From Mariniphaga sp963747515 (GTDB lineage Bacteria; Bacteroidota; Bacteroidia; Bacteroidales; Prolixibacteraceae), in contig CAVVFN010000008.1 of NCBI GenBank assembly GCA_963747515.1, positions 496,001 to 560,000 on the forward strand: a stretch of 64,000 bases of DNA. The letters are read 5' to 3'. Position 1 is the stretch's first letter. Each line of letters opens with the position of its first letter. Under the pieces are notes generated by a model. That model saw nothing but the letters and a program-made list of their open reading frames with translations. It ran no database searches and was not told the DNA's origin. Below are positions 26,048 to 34,702 of the stretch, piece after piece. Both the position numbers and the translations under genes were made by a program.

Positions 26048-26162
26048 TTGACCAACATCTCAATGGCAGAAATTAATTACCTGTAAAGGTAAAAAATGAA
26101 GCATATTTTAGAATATCCTATACAAAAAGCAAAATTTCAGGACCGGCAGTTATATTCCTGAT

Positions 26163-27029
26163 TTACCTGTGAAAAGTTTCAGAAATAAACTTCAGTCCAT
26201 CGAACAAACCCCTACGCCAGTAACTCCATTCATGTCCGCCGTTCCTGACCCGATATTCATGGGGGATATTTAAATTGCGCATCTTTACATGAATAGCTGA
26301 ATTTCCTTTATAAAGAAAATCATCGTCACCGCAATCAATGTAATACCTGACCGATTTTAGCTTTTCCTTATCCACGCTATCGAGCAAATGCAGTGGACTG
26401 TATGATTTCCAATATTCAGTCACCTCTCCGTCAACTGGTTTCGGTCCGTAAATATTTTTAAAGTAACGGTTGTAAGGCTCATGTGTAAGTACTTCCTCAT
26501 CGGTAAAAATTGCTGCACTCATCGCAACACAGGAAGAGAACAACTCCGGATTACGCATCGAGAGCAGCAATGCCCCATTACCTCCCATTGAAAGCCCGGC
26601 AATCGCTCTAAATTCTTTTTTATTTCTTATACGGTATTTTTTTTCTATAAAAGGAATGAACTCCTGAATAAACATATCCTCCCATGGATCTTTGCCATCG
26701 AAGCTGTTGATAAACCAGGAAACTTTTCCATCTGGCATAACAATGATACAGGGAGGGAAATCACCGCTGGCAATTCCCCGATCGGCAATATTATTTGCCT
26801 CTCCAAACTGAATCCAGCCGGTCTCATCATCGGAATAACCATGCAGCAGGTAAAGCACCGGGTAACTCCTCTGAGACGTTTCATAATCAGGAGGTAAATA
26901 CACCGTATATTCAACCGGGTAAGAAACCTTCCTGCTTTCAAACACAAGCGATTCCTGTACACTACCTGTCTGAGCAAATATCATAGTGGAAAAGATAAAA
27001 GCTGATGAGAACAGAAATAATTGTTTCAT
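26163..27029 (-). CDS. Secreted alpha/beta-hydrolase esterase (CE1/esterase D-like)
   Basis: About 288 residues from the ATG at 27029, which opens a clean signal peptide (MKQLFLFSSAFIFSTMIFAQ). The fold is an esterase with nucleophile GLSMGG (Ser), an acidic residue in DCGDDD and the His in GGHEW near the C-terminus. The N-terminal YTVYLPPDY and YPVLYLLHGYSDDETGW are typical of family CE1 and related feruloyl/acetyl esterases. It probably removes ester groups from polysaccharides or other substrates in the periplasm. The GntR regulator lies immediately upstream on the same strand. Confidence 0.85.
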   Translation of the reverse strand: MKQLFLFSSAFIFSTMIFAQTGSVQESLVFESRKVSYPVEYTVYLPPDYETSQRSYPVLYLLHGYSDDETGWIQFGEANNIADRGIASGDFPPCIIVMPDGKVSWFINSFDGKDPWEDMFIQEFIPFIEKKYRIRNKKEFRAIAGLSMGGNGALLLSMRNPELFSSCVAMSAAIFTDEEVLTHEPYNRYFKNIYGPKPVDGEVTEYWKSYSPLHLLDSVDKEKLKSVRYYIDCGDDDFLYKGNSAIHVKMRNLNIPHEYRVRNGGHEWSYWRRGLFDGLKFISETFHR

Positions 27030-27189
27030 TATTGATTTTTTAATTGGCAACAAATCTATCAGAAAATTTATTTTTCTACAACTTTCAGGGCATATTGCCT
27101 GCCGGCACATCAGAAGCAAGTCATTTTAAAATAAAATCTAAAAAATGATTTTCCTTATACCTATATTTCACATCCAGGGTAAAGATTAT

Positions 27190-28203
27190 TTATAAGGAGT
27201 TACGTCTTATAAATTCGAAGGGACTTTTTATGCGACTGAATTTTTTCAACAAAATCATTTCGGCTGCAATTCTGCCAATTTCATCATGATTGGTTGTAAT
27301 GGTAGTAATACCTTCTTCCAGAATTTCTTTAACCGGATTGTCATTATAAGCAACAACCCCAATATCGACTCCCAGCTTCCATTTTTCAATCCTGCAGATT
27401 TTAATAAACCGGTACAAATCATCATCAGTAATTATGACATAAGCTTCCCCCTTTATTACATCAGTTGAATTTAACTGGTCAATAACTGAGAATTTCAATT
27501 CATTCACCTGGCAAAAGATCTGAAATCCACGCAGGATGGATTTTGAATAATATTGATCGAACGGAAACACCAGGTTAATCTGTTTGTACTTACGAATAAG
27601 ATCAATTCCTTCAGCAAGTGCCGCCTGAATATCTTTTTCATATTCCTGATACACTATAGGATAATTTTTTAAAGTCTCTAGGTTTCTGTCAACCAGAAGC
27701 ACCTTTCCCCGGGGAATCGATTGAATTACTTTTATTACACCATCATCGTCATTCTTAAAATGAGGAAGGATGACAAAATAATCGTATTTCGAAATGTTGT
27801 TTTCAACAATATTGGCAAACTGCTGCAAATCGTAATTATAAATAAAAACATCAACCGCGGCCTTGCCCCCAAGGGTTTTAATGAAGGAATAATATAGGTT
27901 TCTTTTATAGTTGCTCAGTTTATTAAATATTAAAGCCACCTTAATATCATTATTAATGTAAGTCTGATGGACATAATATCCCTTACCTCTGGCAGAAGAT
28001 AATACCCCGATTTTTTTTAAATGCAGGTATGCCTTTTCAACGGTATCTCGTGAAAGAAGCAGGTCCTCACTGGTTTCATTGATTGAAGGAATCCGTTGTC
28101 CATGCTTAAATATTCCCGATTCAATATCGGAAATAATCAGATTGACAACCTGCCTGTATTTCGGAACCTCCGACTGATGATTTATTTTTATATCCCGGCT
28201 CAT
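27190..28203 (-). CDS. GntR-family transcriptional regulator with periplasmic-binding-like effector domain
   Basis: About 337 residues from the ATG at 28203 (MSRDIKINHQSEVPKYRQV). The N-terminal wHTH (residues ~10-75) has the GntR pattern: IISDIESGIFKHGQRIPSINETSEDLLLSRDTVEKAYLHLKKIGVL. The C-terminal ~250 residues resemble a LacI/PBP-type ligand-binding domain, a known combination in sugar regulators of Bacteroidota. It diverges from the PQQ-type dehydrogenase gene across about 125 bp that should hold its operator. A sugar effector is inferred. Confidence 0.85.
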   Translation of the reverse strand: MSRDIKINHQSEVPKYRQVVNLIISDIESGIFKHGQRIPSINETSEDLLLSRDTVEKAYLHLKKIGVLSSARGKGYYVHQTYINNDIKVALIFNKLSNYKRNLYYSFIKTLGGKAAVDVFIYNYDLQQFANIVENNISKYDYFVILPHFKNDDDGVIKVIQSIPRGKVLLVDRNLETLKNYPIVYQEYEKDIQAALAEGIDLIRKYKQINLVFPFDQYYSKSILRGFQIFCQVNELKFSVIDQLNSTDVIKGEAYVIITDDDLYRFIKICRIEKWKLGVDIGVVAYNDNPVKEILEEGITTITTNHDEIGRIAAEMILLKKFSRIKSPFEFIRRNSL

Positions 28204-28330
28204 TTTAAAAAGTATAAGCAACAAAATTAAAAAAGTGTTTCAAGAAAAACAGCAGAATTACTTTTTAAAAATTTACTGAACTTTTCCTAATCTGCTGCGT
28301 TCCATTGACTGAACAATAAAATTTTCCATC

Positions 28331-29602
28331 ATGAAAAACCTGTTTGTTTCGTTATTGGTACTGCTTGCATTTTCTTGCGGACAAAAGGAAAAGTCATCAA
28401 CCAAAGAACTTGCCCCGGATGATGACAACAGCGGATTAACACTGCCTGAAGGTTTTGGAGCATTGGTAGTAGCTGAAGAAGTGGGGCAAGGAAGGCATAT
28501 AGTTGTAAATGAGAATGGAGATGTATATGTTTCATTGCGGGATCAGGATGAAAATAAAGGCATAGCTTGTCTTCGGGATACAACCGGAGATGGGAAGGCA
28601 GATATAATTAAATATACAGGTGAACATACCGGAACCGGAATTAAGCTTCATAATGGCTATCTCTATTTTGGTTCCGACACTGCTGTTGTTCGATACCCGA
28701 TGATACAGGGGCAACTGATGCCAGGCAATGATTGGGAATTAATTGCACGTGGATTTCCTACAGAAAAGCAGCACGAATCCAAACCAATGGAATTTGACGG
28801 GAAGGGAAATATGTATGTGACAGTAGGAGCGCCTGCAAATGCCTGCATGGAACAAATGCGTACAAAAGGTTCACCCGGAATGGATCCCTGTCCGATTTTA
28901 GAATACGCAGGAGGCATCTGGAAATTTAAGGATGATGTAGTGAATCAGGAACAAATGACTGACGGAGAAAGATATGCTACCGGTATCCGTCATGCTGTTG
29001 CCAACTGTTGGAACAGTCAGGTGAACGAACTTTATGTGGTACAGCATGGCCGTGATCAACTGCACCAGTTTTTCCCCGATTTATATACTACAAAAGAAAG
29101 TGCAGAATTACCAGCCGAAGAATTCTTTTTGGTTACTGAAGGTGCTGATTTTGGCTGGCCTTACTGTTATTATGATCAGTTTCAGGAGAAAAAAGTGCTG
29201 GCTCCGGAATATGGAGGAGACGGTGATATCCAGGATCGTTGTGAAAACAAAACCGATCCTATTATGGCCTTCCCAGGGCATATGGCTCCCAATGACCTGC
29301 TGTTTTATACCGGTGATATGTTTCCTTCAAAATATAAAAATGGAGCATTTATCGCTTTCCACGGATCGTGGAACCGGGCACCAGAACCTCAGGCCGGCTT
29401 CTTTGTAGTATTTGTACCTTTTGAAGGGAAATATCCATCCGGTGAATGGGAAATATTTGCCGATGGATTTGCAGGTGTTGAAACCGTTGAAGGTACCGGA
29501 GATGCTGAATACAGGCCATGTGGACTGGCAGAAGGTCCTGATGGATCGTTATATGTTGTTGAAAGTAACAAAGGGAAAATTTGGAGGATTATTTATTCCT
29601 AA
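28331..29602 (+). CDS. PQQ-dependent sugar (sorbosone/aldose) dehydrogenase-like lipoprotein
   Basis: 423 residues, probably a lipoprotein: LLVLLAFSCGQ gives a lipobox Cys at about residue 16. The remainder resembles the soluble sugar dehydrogenase beta-propeller of the sorbosone dehydrogenase type (RHIVVNENGDVYVSL, KLHNGYLYFGSD, ADFGWPYCYYD, AFIAFHGSWNRAPEPQ). The enzyme family oxidises sugars with PQQ and passes electrons to cytochrome c; a cytochrome c lipoprotein is encoded 91 bp downstream. PQQ itself would be made or acquired elsewhere. Divergent from the GntR regulator, which probably controls it. Confidence 0.82.
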   Translation: MKNLFVSLLVLLAFSCGQKEKSSTKELAPDDDNSGLTLPEGFGALVVAEEVGQGRHIVVNENGDVYVSLRDQDENKGIACLRDTTGDGKADIIKYTGEHTGTGIKLHNGYLYFGSDTAVVRYPMIQGQLMPGNDWELIARGFPTEKQHESKPMEFDGKGNMYVTVGAPANACMEQMRTKGSPGMDPCPILEYAGGIWKFKDDVVNQEQMTDGERYATGIRHAVANCWNSQVNELYVVQHGRDQLHQFFPDLYTTKESAELPAEEFFLVTEGADFGWPYCYYDQFQEKKVLAPEYGGDGDIQDRCENKTDPIMAFPGHMAPNDLLFYTGDMFPSKYKNGAFIAFHGSWNRAPEPQAGFFVVFVPFEGKYPSGEWEIFADGFAGVETVEGTGDAEYRPCGLAEGPDGSLYVVESNKGKIWRIIYS

Positions 29603-29693
29603 ATTAATCAAAAGATTTTTAAACGTATTAAAAAAAGAAAAGCGGTTATCAAATACGTGCCAATCCATCAACCCATATTGTGAAACACAAAAA

Positions 29694-30170
29694 ATGAAGC
29701 AGATGAAAATCAAAAAAATAGTGATTGCATTGTTAGTTATCACAATCAGCGCTTGTGGAGGAAGAAACGAAAGTTCAGATCAGCAACAGGAAAGTATGCC
29801 TCAAAGTAACTTTGAACAGGCAGTTCCGGAGTCAAAAACAGCCGAGTCACATCCCGGATTTAAAGTATACACTTCTGTTTGTCTTACATGTCATATGGCA
29901 AAAGGAACCGGTGTTCCAGGAATGTTTCCTCCACTTGCAAAAAGTGATTGGGTTACAGGAGATAAAGAGAGACTAATTCGCATTACCATCCAGGGCCTGT
30001 CAGGAAAAATTGAAGTGAATGGTGCAACTTACAACAACATTATGCCATCCAACGCACAACTCTCCGACAGGCAAATAGCAGATGTACTCACTTACATCAG
30101 GCAAAGTTTTGGCAATGATGCCAGTGAAATCACATTGGAAGAAGTACAAAAGGTAAGAAACAATCTATAA
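29694..30170 (+). CDS. Cytochrome c lipoprotein
   Basis: 158 residues from ATG 29694 (MKQMKIKKIVIALLVI), followed by a lipobox (ITISACGG). A single class-I haem c-binding site is seen, CLTCHMAKGTG, with an axial Met likely in NNIMPSNAQL. It would lie in the periplasm, anchored to a membrane, and probably accepts electrons from the PQQ-dependent dehydrogenase encoded just upstream. An open frame reaches back into that gene, but the signal peptide fixes the start here. Confidence 0.9.
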   Translation: MKQMKIKKIVIALLVITISACGGRNESSDQQQESMPQSNFEQAVPESKTAESHPGFKVYTSVCLTCHMAKGTGVPGMFPPLAKSDWVTGDKERLIRITIQGLSGKIEVNGATYNNIMPSNAQLSDRQIADVLTYIRQSFGNDASEITLEEVQKVRNNL

Positions 30171-30227
30171 CAGGATTATCAAATTACGCTTCGAATTCGG
30201 GGATGTTGGAAAATGAGAATCAACTAT

Positions 30228-32183
30228 TCATTCTCCGAGAATTTTTATGGTCGTCCTTCTGTTTTGACGTCGTCCTTCGGGTGTGGCATTTTCGGCTACA
30301 GGTAAAGTTTCCCCAAAACCCACTCCTTTCAGCCTGTCCTTTTTAATTCCATGCTTTACAAGATAATCAACTACCGAACGGGCACGTTTATCCGATAGCT
30401 CCATATTTCGCTCCTCACTCCCGGTATTATCGGTATGTCCCTGAACTTTTACAGAAAGCCGCTGATTTGTTTTCAGGAAATTTACAAGTTTCTGCAGCTC
30501 GGGTTCCGATTCATGCAATAATCTGAACGAATCGGTTTCAAAATAAATGTTGTACAGATTCATTTCTGCACCTACCCTTACCGGATCAAGTTTTATTTGC
30601 AGTTCATAAGGATTGTAGACTTGCCTGATACTCCTCAGATCGAATGTATTGGAATAAAAAAGATATCCTTCTTTTGAAACTGAGAAGGAATAATTCTTAC
30701 CAACAGGCAAACACATAAGAATCTCACCACCGCTGTCGGATATTTCCATCCTGTGCATTTCACCAGGACTTGCTAAATCGAGCAACTCAATTTGCGCCTG
30801 AACAGGACTACCAGTCACCACATCGGTGACCAAAGCTTTTACATATGTAGCAGGGTGCGGACGAATGGATTCATCAACATTAAAAGAGTAAATATCAAGA
30901 CCAGTAAGGCTGTCACGTTTAGAAGAAAAATAAGCTGTAAGTCCGTCAGCACCGATATGGAGTCCTTGTTCATCATGAAAGGTATTTACAGGATATCCAA
31001 GATTCCGGGCCTTCGAAAAAACAGAATCATTTATCATCCGGGATAAAAAAAGATCAAATCCTCCCATCCCGAGAAGGTAATCGGATGAAAAATAAAAATC
31101 GCGGTTTCCTGCATGAATAAATGGAGACGTTTCATTTCCGGTTGTATTAATGCTGTCCCCCAGATTAACCGGTTCCTCCCATACCAATTTACCTGATGAA
31201 TCGAATCCCAGGCATTCAGCTCTCCAGATATCGCGCATTCCTTTTCCGCCGGGACGATTGCTGGTGAAATAAAGATAGCGGCTATCAGAAGAAAATGATG
31301 GCTGGGCCTCCCAAAAGGAAGAATTTACTATTTTCCCTGCATTAACAGGAATGCTCCAACGGCCAGCTCTGCGAATTGAATAATATATATCACAACTGCC
31401 TTCTCCTCCTCTGCGGTTGCAAGCAGTAAAAAACAAAAGAGCTCCATTGGCCGAAACGGTTTGTGCGCCTTCATTTTCCGGTGTATTTATCTCAGTTACT
31501 GGTTTCGCTTCGCCCCATCCCTTATCAACTTCATATTCGGAAAAATAAAAATCCTCCTGAGGTTGCTGTCCAGGGGAAGTTATCAAACGGGTTATTATAA
31601 GCTGTTGCTGATCGATGCTCAAACTGGGCCAGTATTCATCAAAGACCGAATTTACTGTTTTCGGAAGCCGTTTCGGCTCAAATTCAACTGGTTTTTTTAT
31701 AGCATCAATTGCAAAATAGCAACTTTCTATTTTTCGCTCCACCTCTTCCTGTAATGCGGGATTAATTTTATCTGATCCTAAATAGGATGAAAATGCATCT
31801 AAGGCTTTCTTGTATTCCCCTGTTAAAAAAAATGCATTTCCCAGACGCAGATAAATTAAGGGCATTTCGGAATATCGACTTGCTATGTTAAGATGATAAA
31901 TTTCCCGGGCTATTTTTTGATCTTCATGATAAATATCGGCTAAAATCAAATGCGCTTCCACAAATGTGGAATCGCGTGCAAGTATTTCCATGCTTTTTCT
32001 TATGGCCTGCCGGTGATTCTGTTGTGCAAGGAGTTGCTTTGCTTCATCAATCATCCGTTGCAAACGCTTGCCCGATTGAGCAATAACAGAAAAACCAGAA
32101 AAAGTGAAAAGCAGAGTTAGAATAAGAACTCTAAAATTAACCCGCCAAACCTTAAAAATTTCTGAATTAATTATTTTCCCCAT
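30228..32183 (-). CDS. OmpA-family protein with TPR, PD40 beta-propeller and CarboxypepD-reg domains (PorE-like)
   Basis: 651 residues. Order: signal peptide (ending FSVIAQ), TPR-like helices (~40-130), beta-propeller of PD40/WD40-like repeats (~160-440; TFLTSNRPGG-type blades such as YFTSNRPGGKGMRDIW), a CarboxypepD-reg-like domain (~445-510), and a C-terminal OmpA peptidoglycan-binding domain (VQGHTDNTGSEERNMELSDKRA). This four-domain order matches PorE, which tethers the type IX secretion machine to peptidoglycan, but Bacteroidota have paralogues with the same layout. The presence of a T9SS-cargo gene in the window is consistent with it. Confidence 0.78.
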   Translation of the reverse strand: MGKIINSEIFKVWRVNFRVLILTLLFTFSGFSVIAQSGKRLQRMIDEAKQLLAQQNHRQAIRKSMEILARDSTFVEAHLILADIYHEDQKIAREIYHLNIASRYSEMPLIYLRLGNAFFLTGEYKKALDAFSSYLGSDKINPALQEEVERKIESCYFAIDAIKKPVEFEPKRLPKTVNSVFDEYWPSLSIDQQQLIITRLITSPGQQPQEDFYFSEYEVDKGWGEAKPVTEINTPENEGAQTVSANGALLFFTACNRRGGEGSCDIYYSIRRAGRWSIPVNAGKIVNSSFWEAQPSFSSDSRYLYFTSNRPGGKGMRDIWRAECLGFDSSGKLVWEEPVNLGDSINTTGNETSPFIHAGNRDFYFSSDYLLGMGGFDLFLSRMINDSVFSKARNLGYPVNTFHDEQGLHIGADGLTAYFSSKRDSLTGLDIYSFNVDESIRPHPATYVKALVTDVVTGSPVQAQIELLDLASPGEMHRMEISDSGGEILMCLPVGKNYSFSVSKEGYLFYSNTFDLRSIRQVYNPYELQIKLDPVRVGAEMNLYNIYFETDSFRLLHESEPELQKLVNFLKTNQRLSVKVQGHTDNTGSEERNMELSDKRARSVVDYLVKHGIKKDRLKGVGFGETLPVAENATPEGRRQNRRTTIKILGE

Positions 32184-32368
32184 TTATAAAAAACCTTAAA
32201 AAAATTGCATTTGACAACATGAATCATTAAGAATATCTAACCTCTTAAAAAAATGCATTAAAAATGAATCTTTTTTTATTTTTTTGTACGCATATTTTTT
32301 TTTAATTTGGCTTTAAATAATCCATTAATAATTTGATTATCTATTATTATTAGAATGCATGTTATAAA

Positions 32369-32557
32369 ATGAAACGGAAGGTAAACAAAAAAAATTACAC
32401 CGAAGCAGACAACTTCGACGGAAAACCAAAAAAGCAAAGTTCAAAAAGAGACAAAAGCTCTAAAAGAAGGCTTTCCATTTATGACGAGTTCGATGATGAA
32501 GACCTTGATGATTATTCATCCAGCTATGATGATCCGGGTGAAGGTGATGACTATTAA
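32369..32557 (+). CDS. Small charge-segregated protein
   Basis: 62 residues. The first half is Lys/Arg/Ser-rich (MKRKVNKKNY, SKRDKSSKRR), the second half Asp/Glu-rich (YDEFDDEDLDDYSSSYDD). No signal peptide, membrane segment or known domain. Codon use and the strong start suggest a real gene, although it could be a short unstructured protein. It diverges from the PorE-like gene across about 185 bp. Confidence 0.55.
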   Translation: MKRKVNKKNYTEADNFDGKPKKQSSKRDKSSKRRLSIYDEFDDEDLDDYSSSYDDPGEGDDY

Positions 32558-32634
32558 ATCAATCGGTATAAGAAAAAAATCCTGAATAACATATAAACAC
32601 CCCAACAGAATTCCTGAAAAGATAGCTGCGTAAG

Positions 32635-33117
32635 CTATTCTTCAAAAAAAGCATCAATGCCAGGATAATTATATTTTGCCCGGGCCACATTTTCAGGAAA
32701 GCAAAAATAGTTAATCAGAGATGTAGCGCAAAGAGTCCCGCTGCCATCTTCGAGGGTGCAATTTATTTCTGCCACTCTTTTTTCCAATGATTTAAGAGTA
32801 GCCCTAATTTTTATTTGCCCTTTTGAAAGATATACGGGCTTTAAATACTTGACGTTTAATTCAGAGGTAACCCCAGATGTTTTCAGGTTCACAAAAACCA
32901 GCCAGGCAGCAGCTTCATCCATTAGTGTAGCCTGTATTCCTCCATGCAATATACCTACCCATCCTTCAAAAGCCTTTTGGGGTTTCCAGATTGCTGAAAT
33001 CTCATCTTCATCTTTCCAAAATTCAAGATGTAGTCCAATGGTATTGGCTGGTGAACATCCAAAACAATTGTATGCATCGCTGCCTGCCGGTGAAAAAGGA
33101 TTTTTAATTTTCTTCAT
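32635..33117 (-). CDS. PaaI-type hotdog thioesterase
   Basis: 160 residues. Hotdog fold with the PaaI-type HGGIQATLMDEAAAW helix (equivalent of HGG...D/E active site) and the preceding NCFGCSPANTIGLHLEF entry, which also carries a CxxC seen in some family members. The reaction class is hydrolysis of acyl-CoA thioesters; the acyl group is unknown. It lies alone between the small plus-strand gene and a gene-poor region. Confidence 0.85.
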   Translation of the reverse strand: MKKIKNPFSPAGSDAYNCFGCSPANTIGLHLEFWKDEDEISAIWKPQKAFEGWVGILHGGIQATLMDEAAAWLVFVNLKTSGVTSELNVKYLKPVYLSKGQIKIRATLKSLEKRVAEINCTLEDGSGTLCATSLINYFCFPENVARAKYNYPGIDAFFEE

Positions 33118-33736
33118 AATTCAGCGGTTTCAATTAATTCTTTAACCAACCGTAATTTAATGATAAATGACACAAGCCCCGATTTCTTCATCATATCATT
33201 TAGTATCCATTAGCTCATGTGTCTGTGGGCAAATCTGATTTACGCCAATGTCTTTTTATCTGCTCCTCTCAAGGAACTGCTGTATTGTAAATGTTCGTTA
33301 CATAATTTCACCAGTAACATCGTAATTTCCTGCGTATCCGGTTTAACGGTTCCTTAATGTCCATTGATATCTTGCGTGTTAAAAATCACTTACGTTACTC
33401 ACCATCAGATTTAGCGAACCGTTTTCAAATTCGGCTATGCCATGGTCAGATTCCCCTACCGGTATTTGGTCTATGCCCGTCATTCCTTTAATACTTATTA
33501 CCTGCGTATCCGGTCGGGGATCTACACTATGAGAAACTGTAGTTTAATTTTAAAATGTGAACTTTTTTTTACAAACTATTCGGTACTTTTTGTGTCAAGT
33601 TTTTTTCGTTCGACCATCTTCCTTTCGGTTCACTTTCGATTCAGAACTGTTTCATGGCCGATCAAATTCGGAGTTGAAACAACACGGAAACAAATTTAAA
33701 ACAGCAGGCATATAAAAAAAGCAAGCAGCAGGTTAT
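33118..33736. other. Gene-poor region with a repeated 14-mer, possible decayed gene on the minus strand
   Basis: About 620 bp with no intact gene. The 14-mer CCTGCGTATCCGGT occurs at 33329-33342 and again at 33501-33514. On the minus strand both copies read PDTQ in their frame. One continues as VISIKGMTGIDQIPV and further to a stop near 33375; the other as EITMLLVKLCNEHL before a stop. This looks like a decayed or rearranged reading frame, but no protein family is recognised. An 85-residue plus-strand frame (33442-33699) is probably not coding. Confidence 0.35.
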
Positions 33737-34555
33737 TTAATTATTCCCCAAAATCAAAGGTAATCCATCTTTTCCGTTGCCAATAACAACTACTTTTGAA
33801 TTTGGCGATTCGGCCAGTTGAATTGTCGCCTCAATTCCCCGCTGTTTAAGAATCTGGTCGGTTAAACTGGCATTTATTATCCGGTTAAAGGCAGCAATCC
33901 CTTCAGCCTCTATCCGGCGGCGTTCAGCTTCCGATTCTTCTTTTTGCAGCCGGTATTGGTAAGCCAGAAATTCCTGTTCCTGTTTCAGCTTACTTTCGAT
34001 AGCACCCTTTATCTGTTCAGGAAGATTAATCGACCGGATAAGCAGCGCCCGCATTTCAATAAAATTTGAGCCAAGTACGTCACGCGTTTCTTCTTTTATG
34101 GTCTGTTCCACTTCTGAACGTTTGGTTGAATATATTTCTTCTGCTGAATAACGACCTGCAACCTGGCGAACGGTGGAGCGTACTTCGGGAATAACCAACA
34201 CGTTGATATAATTCTCCCCAAACTGCTGGTGCAGATTTCCGATTTTAGTGTATATAGGATTGAACCTTACAGTTATATCGGTACTTATTGATAATCCGTT
34301 TTTATCGAGAACGTCCATAGTTTCATCACGTTGTTGTTCCCTTACATTGTATATGTAAAGCCTGTTCCAGGGGGCAATGATGTGAAAACCTTCACCATAA
34401 ATATTCTCAGTATCAAGTCCGGAAGTATAAGGACGGAAAACCACTCCGCGTTCTCCGGCTTCAATGATAAAAAACATTCGGCCACCAAATATAACAATTA
34501 CAAGAACGATGGCTACCAGGGCAATGATGTAGGATGATTTTAAGTTAAATTTCAT
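33737..34555 (-). CDS. Prohibitin/SPFH-domain membrane protein
   Basis: About 272 residues from the ATG at 34555, which gives a single N-terminal membrane anchor (MKFNLKSSYIIALVAIVLVIVIFGG). The SPFH/prohibitin domain follows (VEIGERGVVF-like AGERGVVFRPYTSG, NIYGEGFHIIAPW, DGLSISTDITVRF pattern, EVRSTVRQVAGRY) and a coiled-coil C-terminus (EQEFLAYQYRLQKEESEAERRRIEAEG). It probably forms ring assemblies on the membrane and may serve as a scaffold for FtsH-type proteases; ftsH is in this window but not adjacent. Confidence 0.88.
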   Translation of the reverse strand: MKFNLKSSYIIALVAIVLVIVIFGGRMFFIIEAGERGVVFRPYTSGLDTENIYGEGFHIIAPWNRLYIYNVREQQRDETMDVLDKNGLSISTDITVRFNPIYTKIGNLHQQFGENYINVLVIPEVRSTVRQVAGRYSAEEIYSTKRSEVEQTIKEETRDVLGSNFIEMRALLIRSINLPEQIKGAIESKLKQEQEFLAYQYRLQKEESEAERRRIEAEGIAAFNRIINASLTDQILKQRGIEATIQLAESPNSKVVVIGNGKDGLPLILGNN

Positions 34556-34672
34556 TATTTGTTTTTTAGTAATGTAGTGCAAATGTAACAAGATTAAAGA
34601 ATATGGAATGTTAATTTACCTTTTTTCGGTTTTGGAAGCTTTCTTCATCCTTTCACATCTAAGAATAAATTG

Positions 34673-34680
34673 TATTTTTG
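34673..34680 (+). promoter_or_regulatory. Candidate -7 box for the periplasmic amidotransferase-like gene
   Basis: TATTTTTG fits the Bacteroidota -7 consensus TAnnTTTG and lies 23 bp before the ATG at 34703. A good -33 TTG is not apparent, so this is a weak call. Confidence 0.35.
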
Positions 34681-34702
34681 AGGTTCACCATTTTTTAAGG
34701 CT

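Noticed and set aside
33442..33699. 85-residue plus-strand ORF in the gene-poor region
   Set aside because: It overlaps the suspected decayed minus-strand frame and looks like low-complexity translation.
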